From Angiostrongylus vasorum (lineage: Eukaryota > Nematoda > Chromadorea > Rhabditida > Metastrongylidae), in the NCBI GenBank assembly GCA_018806985.1, contig JADANN010000108.1, positions 434,001 to 498,000 of the forward strand: 64,000 nucleotides of DNA, in the 5' to 3' direction. The notes below the pieces were generated by a model, which searched no databases, had not been told where the DNA came from, and saw only the letters and a list, made by a program, of their open reading frames with translations. The translations under genes and the position numbers were made by a program. Positions 46,291-56,300 of this stretch are shown one piece after another (the stretch's first letter is position 1; each line of letters starts with the position of its first letter).

Positions 46291-47489
46291 CACTAAGAAG
46301 ATCAGTTTCATAGCACCGAAACGGTTTTCAGACAATTATCATCGACGAACAGAACTCGACATATCCCATTTTTCAAGCTATGCGACGCATTTCAGAAGAT
46401 GAACTGGAGTTCGACTAGCTATAACTTCACAATTCCGTGCTGAACAAACAAGAACTGCCAAGTCTAATGCCTCTCAATAGTTTCAAAGAATCATAAAATT
46501 ATTATATATCCTGCCACGAAAAAGCTATAAGCAGTAGAGAAAACGTTATACATTACCTTAAGATTGTCTACAACAACGTAGAAGAATGATATGCAGTCAA
46601 AATACGACTTAAAAGTTCTGGATAACTCGCACAACTCCAGGTTTTAATAAAACTGCCTGAAACGGTAATATATCCAGAAGGAAAACGAAAATCCAGGAAA
46701 ACAAAAATCCAAAAAACCGAAAAATCCAGAAAACCGAAAATCCAGGTTTAAAAAAAAACGCTCTTCACTAGAGTAAATTGAGAACGAATGAACGATGAAG
46801 CAAAGAACAATCCCTATTAGAAAGCGTCCTAGTACTTTAAATGTTTGAAAATAACCCCCGCATTCTGATAACGACCCAGTCGATCTGTGTAAGCTCTCCG
46901 AGAACCAAATTCGTAATGCAGTTCTTTGCAGGGCCATTCTAAACCGCTCAACCACTCGAAGTGAAAAACGTTCCGCGGCCATGAAGTGGAAGTTCTAGCC
47001 GAATCCAACAAATGCTGGGATTTGCACAGTAGATGTGACGAAAAGTCATGTAAATAATAATGAATAAACATTGACCTTGCCTTGAAAGGCGGAATCGGGA
47101 GCAGTTGTCCTAGGCGTGGTGTTGAGCGGTGGCTCTGCAGCGGCGACGGCTCGCAGGACCCACGACATGTCCATCAGTACATCACTAAGCGAAAGCTAGC
47201 CTTGCTAATTACAGCCCTACAGACTACTTCTTTGTACAGGTAGACTAGTTAGGGTAAAGGCACGAAATTCGAATACGCTTTGGAATACTCTGATCTTGTA
47301 GGTTGAATGTCAACGCCGGTCGCCATGCTCCCAAACTCCTACTTGCATCCTGACGGTACGTACTGACATTATTGCTAGAAATTACTTGTTCTTTCCCTCA
47401 AAATGACAGGGGCTGCCACATTAAGTTGGATTTATCAGATAATCAGTCTAGTGAGCTGCCTGTTTGTTGGCTAACTGTTTATTTTGTTT
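46291..47489. other. Intergenic region between CCDC47 and ROGDI
   Basis: This divergent spacer should hold the promoters of both genes. It contains a short array of CCGAAAATCCAGG / AAAATCCAGAAA-type units at about 46676-46752 and an S2 tail fragment at about 46930-47055 (GCTGGGATTTGCACAGTAGA, GTCATGTAA). No gene is recognised in it. Confidence 0.5.
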
Positions 47490-47533
47490 TAAATTGTTAA
47501 GCTTACACGAGGTTGCTAAACAACTTTTATTCG

Positions 47534-47777
47534 TGTTAGCACCCGGAAAGGGCAATCGATAGAACTAGCTGAGAGAGAGCGAAACGAAGAACCCGCATGG
47601 TGTGGTGGTGAACGCGTTAGCCCCTGGAAAAGGTAATAGCACGTTCGTTCCCCACCGCAGACACCTGCGGTCGGGAATTTTGCGAATGTCTCAGCATCAT
47701 TGTGGTTGTATCACACAAAACACCCCTACCGTGGAAAATTGTAGTAGGCAGCAATTAAAAATTTAGCATTGTGATTT
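47534..47777 (+). mobile_element. S3 repeat inserted with 13-bp target duplication
   Basis: The 244-bp insert is flanked by identical CAACTTTTATTCG at 47521-47533 and 47778-47790. The body reads AGCGAAACGAAGAACCCGC, GTGGTGGTGAACGCGTTAGC, GTTCGTTCCCCACC (B-box-like), CTCAGCATCATTGTGGTTG and the tail GTAGTAGGCAGCAATTAAAA. The duplication length and A-rich tail suggest target-primed reverse transcription by a LINE. Confidence 0.9.
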
Positions 47778-47787
47778 CAACTTTTAT

Positions 47788-47830
47788 TCGGTTAACGTTT
47801 CGACGTCGTCTTCGTCTTCGTCAGAGCCGA
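47788..47830 (-). ncRNA. Hammerhead-ribozyme-like motif in Pal element
   Basis: The best preserved copy. CTGACGA (47824-47818), one A, GACG (47816-47813), 7-nt loop, CGTC (47805-47802), GAAA (47801-47798), CGTT, then AACCG, which can pair in part with CGGCT before CTGACGA. It departs from the canonical core by the unpaired A after CTGANGA. Activity is untested. Confidence 0.5.
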
Positions 47831-48100
47831 TGATCCGAGTGGATGTCCACAGTCGTTCGTCTTCTCGATGAAGAAGAAGACCCGAAGAAGATCAGCTGGG
47901 GACCACCGACTCGGATCAACGCAGCTCTGATGAAGACGAAGACGTAAAAACAGCCGAGTAAACATTTTTATCAACCTCGTGTAAGCTGACCAATTTAAAA
48001 CATATTGATTATTTTACTACCGACGTTAATTGACGGTCGGTTTGACAGTTGTTTGTTTTGTTTCTTATTTTTTGCTATATGTGGGTGTAAGACGTTTTTT

Positions 48101-48117
48101 CTTCAGAGGAAGAAGCT
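48101..48117 (+). promoter_or_regulatory. Probable trans-splice acceptor for ROGDI
   Basis: TTTTTTCTTCAG ends at 48106, 11 nt before the ATG at 48118, after a strongly T-rich tract. Confidence 0.5.
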
Positions 48118-50723
48118 ATGTGTAGAGCGAATCTTAAGAAAGAGTTCATTTGGATCATATCGTCCCGTGCGCGTGGAACCTTTAGTAGTGTAGGGTTTTT
48201 CGTTTACGGTTCCACTCTAGGCTTAGAACATTAACTTGAAATGCAGCAAGCTTTAATTTGAATTCAATTTCTTTATTTCCTTTCAGGTGTTGTGGTCCCT
48301 TCGCGAGTGTATTGGTCGCTTGCACTTAGGTCATAAGTGTGACCCGCGGTTAGGAGTCTCGGTCTCACAACCACAAGCCGAGAGATATCTACTGACTGGA
48401 AAGCATGGTGGAGATGCGCTAAAGGTTTTGCTACCTTTTGAACTTCTTTCGCTTTCCTCAGATGGGAGCAAAAAGTCTTTCAATCTTTTGCTGAGTGGAG
48501 GTATATATTAGGTGGTTCTTTTATAAAGCCGTATTGAGAATTCGTGCAGGCCAACGTGACGCTCCTTGGTGACAATGTCATTCAAGCGGAGGTTGCGATA
48601 CGACATCCGAAGGCCCCTGGAGGTATGTTTAGGGCCATCGCTCAACCAGACGTCCAGTGGAAACTGCAACAGCTGCAGGTGTCTGTTTTGATGAATCTAA
48701 ATTGCTTGACGTTTAGGAAAAGGCTACTGTTCGATGAGGCTTATAAGATCAGCATCATGCGAAGCATTTCCCGCTTCAATCTTTATTAATTCAACTTCAC
48801 TTTGGTTTTTGATGACTTTTGCTAACACTGCATGAAGGAACTGAGTATGTATGACAAATATAACTATACGACATTCATCTGCAAGGAGGTCGATAACGCT
48901 GTACAAAAAAGTACTCTTTCTACTGCTTCATAAAACTAGCACTTGTAAAATATTTAAGAATGTAGTAAAGGAACACTTGAAAAGTTGGCCAACATTTCTA
49001 CACAACTTCTTTTCTCTATGACCCATCTTAAGGACGCGTGCAACTCAATGCTCGGATACGCCCTGCAATACATTACATACGAGATTGATCCTCGCACCTT
49101 AGGCTCACCACGCTTTCCATCCCTCCGGGTTGGCAAATTGGTACCATACTTGTCTGAGAGGATAGCAGCACTGGTCCGATACATCGGTAGGCCACCGCGA
49201 GTCATTGTAAAAGGCCAGATATGCACTCAGTCGCCCCCAACGATGCTTTATGAAGTCGAATGCATGGCGCATCCGATTGATCAACGCCGGGAGTGACTTC
49301 CCTGAATGCATTATCCACGAAGGTTTGTAAGTGGGTTCGGCTGACAGTTCAGGATTTTGTGTTACTTACCAACGTTGTTGTTTGCTGGTTGAACGTCTTT
49401 TACGCTGGTATACCAGGTTAGCGCTGCTGGAGCGGATCCAGATTTTCAGAATAGGTAGCCGCCAGCATTTTTTGATAAGAGAGATCTTTCCCAGACAAAT
49501 ATGCTACCAATTCGATGTCCACGGAGGATGTCGGTCTTGATTAGCTGTGGATGTAGTCGAACCATTCGATTCGTTCACTTCATGGTGCCACTAATTGGTG
49601 CGCTTCTCGTGCAATTTTTGTAATGTTGGGTAATCTTTATGACTTAAATCCAAAGTTTTTATAACTTTTTAATGATGGTGAGACATTTGCGAGCAAGCGA
49701 ACCCACAGAAGCGCAAACGCATTTGTTACTATAACTAATTGGTAGTATTTGCCATAACGACACGATCGTTGTTTTCTGGATCGTTTTGTTGTAGGACTTA
49801 GGAAATCATATAACCCGGGCGTCGAAATTGTTATTCGAAGCGGACCGACGATTATTCGAGCTCTCTCAGTCTGAGCAATTCACCCTGGAATCTGGTGAAC
49901 TGGTGTTGTCTGCAGCAAAAGCCGCTAGGACAGAAATCTCTTCTGCTCGAAATGCCATTGTCTTGCCAAGAAGAAAGTAAGAAGCTTTGATTTCAAGAGT
50001 CTAATTTTTTTGTCTCACCATTTGCATTTAACCCTCTTTTGTGTTGAGTTTTTCCATAGGGACTACTCTTTCCATTAAAGTGTTAGTTAGGATAGAAATT
50101 TCTACAGCCTGGGATAGTAAAGATAATATGGTAGAAATACATTTAGTGGGTTTCACACTCATAATTTCGGTTGTGCGATGAGTGGGCAATTTAAAAGATA
50201 TGTTAGGGCCATGTTTGATGTAGAAATCCTTGTCCATTTTGGAAGGAGCAAGCACATAAATTGCTCTCTGTCCTTTTTTCCTTAGAGCCCCTCTTCTGCT
50301 AAATTACATTATGAATTTAAGTGTTAAACAAGGTATTTCCGTTCCTTAAACAGATCGTTGCTGGAATTGAGTCAATTTCCGCCTACACGTCGGTTCAATC
50401 CTGCCCTACCACAAGATCAGTTGCTTTCGTTGTACATATCTAGCTGCAGACTTGTAAGATTTTTCTAGCATTCTTTATTGTTACCCTGTACTTCACTGTT
50501 TATCTAGCATCTTTTTTGTGCCACAGCCATTCTCGTTAGGTTTTAGGTCTGCGCCTCATATCATATGACCCCAAAGCAATCAGCACCACATGGACTTTCC
50601 ATGACGATAACAATAGGAGAGTGTCATTTGCCATATTTAGAGGAAGTGTTGCAGCAACTCGATTTGGCCATGACACAATTTGAGAAGCTTATAGGAAACA
50701 TGGAGATGTGCCAACTTCGGTAA
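48118..50723 (+). CDS. ROGDI: ROGDI homologue (leucine-zipper/RAVE-like family)
   Basis: ROGDI proteins are cytosolic and in animals join the Rabconnectin-3/RAVE-type machinery that assembles the V-ATPase; human mutations cause Kohlschuetter-Toenz syndrome. Exons in phase: 48118-48189, 48287-48424, 48550-48678, 49795-49976, 50354-50453, 50547-50723 (about 265 residues; human 287). Landmarks: NLKKEFIWII (human EEEFRWLL), LLTGKHGGDALK, NVTLLGDNVIQAEV (human GVLTLQGDALSQADV), DVQWKLQQLQDLGNHI, FNPALPQDQLLSLYISS and GECHLPYLEEVLQQLDLAM. The first exon rests on a weak AGT-GTAGGG donor. The end is uncertain: CGG-TAA at 50718-50723 is the simplest stop, but a further exon from 50769 could extend it. 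Confidence 0.9.
49032..49295 (+). mobile_element. tRNA-like SINE, family S1
   Basis: In ROGDI intron 3, same strand as the gene. Decayed head (GATACGCCCTGCAATACATT, GAGATTGATCCTCG) and a well-kept body (GGTACCATACTTGTCTGAG, GATACATCGGTAGGCCACCG) and tail (TTGATCAACGCCGGGAG). Confidence 0.82.
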
Positions 50724-52203
50724 CATCTGGTCACTGTCTCCTTCTTTTGTTTAACCCTGCTTCTTTAGGTACTTATTAGATTTAAGCCAGTGTACTTTTC
50801 CAGCTCTAATGTTTATTTTCAGCTTAACGTTCTCACTATAACCTCTCTTAGAGTGCAAAGTTATGCATAATTTCAAATCTGAGTGAAGCATATGATCTTG
50901 TATGTACCATAGTTTAGTAAGGTTGTGCTACTCATGTATAGAATCATTAACACACAGAATGCGTTTTCTTCTTTTCGTCGTCGTTCGATTAGAGATCTTT
51001 CTATTTTTCGTCTGTTATTCATAGTACACTCGGTTTCATGCCACATTCTTTTTTACTTTGATGTAGACCTTGGTAGTTTGAAATGAAGCAAGGTATGAAA
51101 ATTTATTGGGCTTCGAGAATACATTTATGCAGAAAAATTATGGGAGAAGTTGTAAGATCGAGAAAGGAATGCATGTTAATTGCATTGAACATGTGTTCTC
51201 AGGCTTAAGGAATGTCCCGCGCGTTGGTGGTCGGTGTACTAATGATACTTCGAGGTTAGTGCGTGGTTCTTCTTATTCTGTATTTCGTCTTGATGTACAC
51301 GATGTTTTTTACTGCAATAGGTAATCGTTGTTGTAAAGATTTCTTATATTATTCATATTGGTAAATCCTTAGATATATCTATGAGATGGAGTCGCCTCGC
51401 GCCAAAAGTTAACCTGAGGCGCAGTTGACTCACATATGTTTTGACGTATGTGTTAATTACGAGTGTTATTGAGTTCTAGAATTGACTCCATGTTAGAGCT
51501 TTGTCTAAATCGGTTCCAAAGGTAGCACTGCTTTTATTTCTCGATAATCTTGTTGAGCAAACACGAGCTGTTGCTTTATTCTTTATTCCGTTAAAGCTGA
51601 TGTCTCGACAATACCTGGCTGTTCAGAGCCTAGAAGGCTTTTATTAATTTTAGAATGAAATGCACAGAGGCTTTGTATGCTTACTGTTTTATTAGTCTGA
51701 TACTTGGAATGTGATTGCTAGTGAGATCTATTGGTGTTCGTTGAATGGTTGAATGTGTTTGTTGTTGCTCAAGATTTCCTCTCGTTTACAGTTTTTTCGT
51801 TAAGTGTTTTGACAAATTTGCGAAACCACGTTCGTTCGTGGAAGCTTGTCACAAGGTCTACGTGGGTCAAATTTGTCAGTTTTTTTCTGGGGTCTCTTCA
51901 TAGATGTCGAAGACGTAAGTTCATTATACGAGTGTTGGTGTCTTTCAATGAGGAAACGTTTCGAACTGAGTCGAGTAACGGATCCACGTTATATAGTTAG
52001 GTCCTGAGTTTGTTCATATGCAGTAGGTGAGTTCCTTCCCGAATCATCCATACTTTATAGTTTGTGACTGAAGGAAAGGACCTAACACGAACATATTGAA
52101 CGGCCTATTGCTACCTATAGTGTCCTCGACTGTTTGTGGATTATCGCAGACATTGGTGGAAACCAAGTTAATGTCATCTGCAGAAATATTTTGTATAAAA
52201 ATT
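50724..52203. other. ROGDI 3' flank and intergenic sequence
   Basis: T-rich plus-strand sequence. Open frames at 51106-51324 and 51731-52000 have no recognisable motif. A PLE terminal repeat lies at 51540-51650. Confidence 0.4.
51540..51655 (-). mobile_element. Penelope-like terminal-repeat fragment
   Basis: Minus strand: AGGCTCTGAACAGCCAGG, GACATCAGCTTTAACGG, AATAAAGAATAAAGCAAC, then CTCGTGTTTGCTCAACAAGA. The order and sequence match the PLE end at 14.05-14.14 kb, without any coding part. Confidence 0.7.
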
Positions 52204-52470
52204 GAGGGGAGCATGTGACGCAGTGGATGTAGATGCTGTACAATGCAGGCGTGGTCGGTGGTTCTATCGTGCGCTCAGGCTTACCGATTCTTCCGTGCTT
52301 ACTGGATCAGTAAATTCGTACCAAACGTTTGTGTGGGAGAATAGCAGGACTGACTTGGTACACCGCAAGACACTCTGCAAACCAAATATGCATTTAATCC
52401 CCCTTTTCGGTGCGTTGCAAAGTTGAGTGCATGGCGCATCCGTCAGGAATTGGTCAATGTGGGACGCTTA
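52204..52470 (+). mobile_element. tRNA-like SINE, family S1, diverged
   Basis: GGGAGCATGTGACGCAGTGG head, GGTGGTTCTATCG region, then GTACCAAACGTTTGTGTGGG and AAGTTGAGTGCATGGCGCAT near the end. Body partly deleted. Confidence 0.65.
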
Positions 52471-52494
52471 TTTTATCGCACTATGCAAATTGCT

Positions 52495-52695
52495 GGAGCG
52501 TGTAGTGCAGTGATCGGAGGCGCTCTGCAATACACATGGGGTCCCTGCGCCCCAGGCCCCAGGCCTACTCTTTTTTTCGTTAGTGGTGCTATAAGCAATC
52601 AGTCATTAACGGGAATGGTCTGGGGGAACACGAATCGGCGCTAGACTTCTTAGATTTGCAAATATGTCAGCTTCATAGTGGTTGTATTTCACAGC
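52495..52695 (+). mobile_element. S1 head joined to S3 tail fragment
   Basis: GGAGCGTGTAGTGCAGTGAT with AATACACATGGGGTCCC is the first 70 bp of S1. After a break, AATCAGTCATTAACGGGAAT and ATTTGCAAATATGTCAGCTT are the right part of S3. Probably two truncated insertions. Confidence 0.6.
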
Positions 52696-52705
52696 TGCCA
52701 TAGGG

Positions 52706-52983
52706 GCGTGCGTGGCGCAGTGGTTAGAGGCGCCACTGCGGCACACACGTGGAATCGATCCCCCGCGCCCACGGCTCACCAAGCCCTCCATCCCTCCATG
52801 GTCAGCAAATTGGTTCCAGACTTGTCTGGGAGGATAGCAGCACTCACTCGATATATCGGTAGGCCACTGTGAGTCACTGTATAGGCCAGATGTGCATCCA
52901 GTCACCTCCAACGATGCTTGATGAAGTCGAATGTATTGCGCATCTCTCAGGGATTGATCAACGCCAATGGCTTTATCCTTTAT
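52706..52983 (+). mobile_element. tRNA-like SINE, family S1
   Basis: One of the best copies: GGGGCGTGCGTGGCGCAGTG, GTTAGAGGCGCCACTGCGGC, GGAATCGATCCCC (B-box-like), GACTTGTCTGGGAGGATAGC, GGTAGGCCACTG and TTGATCAACGCCAATGGC with an AT-rich end. Confidence 0.88.
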
Positions 52984-53344
52984 CACTCATACAAATTGCT
53001 TATATCTTACCCTTCGTGTGAAGTAGAAGCTAGACACTATTAGCGGAATTAATGCTCTCTTCAAAGGTAGCTCGTTCAGAGTCAAGTTGTGACGAGAGTC
53101 CTCATGTCTCGACTTGTTCGTGTTCGCGTCTATGTACGTCGCGCATATCACTCATCTTTAACCATTCCACACGTTCCCCTCTGCTCTCTTCCTACTCCTT
53201 TCTCCGTTTCCTTATCCTTTTTTTGCTTTTTTCAGTCGCAAAAACCCAGCAGGGTTGATCGTAGACCGTCGCTCTGTGTCTCTGCCCCTCTGTCATTATC
53301 GTGCTCTCTGCGCCTAGTTGTTTGCCGCTGCGAAAGGCCATGCC

Positions 53345-53357
53345 CGTTGCCTTTCAG
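53345..53357 (+). promoter_or_regulatory. Possible trans-splice acceptor for fumarase
   Basis: GCCTTTCAG abuts the ATG at 53358. If it is not used, the in-frame ATG at 53340 would add six residues. Confidence 0.4.
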
Positions 53358-56300
53358 ATGCTGGCAGCTCGTCACGTCTGCGGCCGCAGTTCGATCGTCA
53401 GCACAGTCAACTTCATCGCCTCACGCAACTTCTGTCTGTCCTCAATAGCGATGGCTAAGGTTGGTTCATGTTCTAAATCCCTAAGAGCCTCTGGGTCTTA
53501 AGTGTGTTTAGGGTGTTTGGAGAGTGAAGAGTGTGTGAACAGTGAAGACGGAATGCTACTATTTGTAGTACGGCTGTAGGATACTCATATCTCTTGGTGA
53601 TTGACTTAGTTTTCAACGTTCAGCTGATTTGCGATGCTGTGATTTCAACTAGTGTATGGCTGAAGATAATTTGTCCATCAAGTTTGAGCAATTAAGTGAC
53701 GGCTGCATTGGTACCAATGCATATCTACGTGGACACAATCCCTTTTTCCATTGATTCCAATGGAAATCGCTTACGACTGTTTATTTTTACTCTGTCCTGT
53801 TTCTTTTTGATCGATAGCCCATCCAACATACTATTTTTTACTAGACAAGGTCAAAAAGAAAGCTGTAAACAAAAGAACTTCATCCTCATGAACAGCTCTA
53901 CTATATATCCACAACAGCTAACGTTTCGGCGGATTTTGCGTCCTTCAGAGCCTAGGAAGGTCTGGTTAACTTCCATTTAGTCAACGGAACACCTCCGTAA
54001 CGCCAACAGAAGAGCTGGATAATTTTTTTTTCTGAATTTTGCATTTTCAATCATAGTGGGAACAAAACGACTTCTTCTCACACTCGCCACTTTCTTTACG
54101 TCTTCCACTGAGTATTCGACGTGGAGACCAACCGTACAGAGTGCACATGGATGGGTAACGGGGCACTCTCGCGTTAAAATATCAGTCTGAGATATTGTTT
54201 GAGATCCAGCGTGATAATGAAGCATTCTTCTCTGCGCTTCATTTTTTGGGTCCTTGGATTCATCCAGAATTTTCCGAGCGCTTCACGCGCCGAAATTTTA
54301 GATTACTATGCGAGGATGGTCACTCAACATCAAAAAGCCTTTTCGCTATGTCTTTGTGTCCCATGCTCGCATAGTGGATTATTTTGCTTAAATTTACGCT
54401 TACCGTCTAGGTGTTCTTTCATACGGACACAAAGTGCTGTACATCCTTCGCCAATATATTCGTCTCCATAGAGGATCAGGTACGCTGTACCAGATCCCAC
54501 GCAGTCGCGTTTTCTACCATTAGGACAAATTATGCAATTTTGAGTTATGCTTAGACGGTCGTACACGCGGTTACGAACTAGCTGGCGTGTGGGAGTGTTC
54601 GCTGGTAATTCGGTCGCTGCTACCGATTTCTGTAAGCCTGCCCTTTTTAAGCAACATTTCATAGCTGCACTTATTTCTTTTGAGATAAAGAGCAGGATAA
54701 ACGGGACCTTATCATAGCCAAGAATATCTTTTGTGGACGTAGTCCTGCCTCTAAACCCATCTGGAGGGCTACCATTTCCTTGCCGTTTTCTGCATGAATT
54801 TCAGAGATTCCCAGTGCATACTTATGGCCGTTCGAAACATGTTTGTCACAAGCGCGCTTATTGCATAAGAGGTGAGAGGAGAGGTACTTTCAGTGTCGCT
54901 TGGTGATGTAGCGGTTTTTGAATAGGTTAGCTGGAACGTCAAAAAAATAGAAGCTAGTTTCCGTTCAGTTTCTTTTCCGGATGAATTTTTAAATGCACAC
55001 CGAGGAAGGCGAAAAATTGGGTGGCGCTGCAGACAGGTGCCAAAATTAGTCGCGTGTTTCTTACACAATTACCTAAGTTCACAGTGAACTCTATAATTCA
55101 AGTAAGTACAACTGGAATCTACAAATCTTGGCCAACAGTAAACAACCCTTGTCCTTCCTTCTATTACTATGAATTTTTGATTTTATACAGTCCTCAAGTC
55201 ACTCTTTTTTGTCGAAGCTAATGCATCGAATAGCGAAGCCGTTTAAGGAAGTGGAATTCCTTTCAGCAGTGTGCGATAGTGTCTCCGAACATAGCATTGG
55301 TGCTAGTGACTGTCGCGTTTGAGTGAAAAAAAATCGAATTTCTTCTTCAGTTTTTTGAAATTTGAAGAACACCCTCAAGAAATACTAAATAACCATATGA
55401 GGCGGTCGAGAAATCTGCTGCAGTTTACGTGTTAAGTTTCATCTTTCAACGTGCTGACTGATTGGAATGTACATGTATTCATGACTTCTTCGTGAAAATA
55501 TTAGTATATTCACTAATATAAGTACTAGTAAATAGATGTTAGTACTAATAGCGAAATGCATCCAGGGCGGTGATACGGTATTGAGATGGTTGATGAATTC
55601 GTGCTCATTCATGGAAGCATTCACAACTGAGTGCGACTTAACGCCTTCGTGACTGTGCATGTTTTGAAAACTGCTCATAGTTTTCAGTTGAGCGGGTTTT
55701 AAAAGCCCTTGTAGGATTTTCGAGACTCAGGGTGAAGAAAATACGGTTGGACCGCTGAGAAATTATCAGTGAGTAGGGACTATGATGCAGAGATAGGTAG
55801 AGAACTGAGAGAAAGGCAATGCAGGGGCTTTATTCGTGCAGTCTATAACACGCGAGCCCCTCGGAAAGGGTAATCGTCGTTCGATTTGGCCTGTGGTCCA
55901 CGGCTTGCAATTGTCTGATCATCATGGTATTTCATACTGTACGCTACCGTGAAAAATGATGGTAGGCAGTGAATAAATAAAAAGTTAACATTGTGAGATA
56001 GGGATTCTATACGGGCTTGGACTGTTCTTAGTGATTTGTGAAAATGGGCGACTCCAATCCTCAAATACATTTAGTGTTCTGTTTGTTGAAAATACGAAGA
56101 TTCAGTAACAGCTCTATATTCTTTCTCAACTAATTACTTCAGTTTGCTACATTTGGTTTCATTTCATTCTCCAGGTACGCAAGGAACGCGACACATTCGG
56201 TGAATTGGAGGTACCAGCTGATAAGTACTATGGAGCGCAAACCGCCAGGTTAGTTCCTCGTTTAGTATTTAACTGGTTGCTGTTTTGACAGCAAATACAT

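Larger units (their letters stand above)
47495..47995. mobile_element. Palindromic element (Pal) split by an S3 insertion
   Basis: The ends AAGCTTACACGAGGTTGCTA and AACCTCGTGTAAGCTGACC are inverted. The left part is interrupted at 47534-47777 and resumes at 47778. The left motif, minus strand 47830-47788, has CTGACGA, a GACG/CGTC hairpin and GAAACGTTAACCG. The right motif, plus strand 47923-47958, has CTGATGAAGACGAAGACG then CAGCCGAG, having lost the GAAA part. Without the insertion the element is only about 260 bp. Confidence 0.78.

Noticed and set aside
52706..52780. tRNA gene candidates at the heads of S1/S2/S3 copies
   Set aside because: They have A- and B-box-like promoters but no proper acceptor or anticodon stems and recur as part of longer repeats, so they are SINE heads and not tRNA genes.
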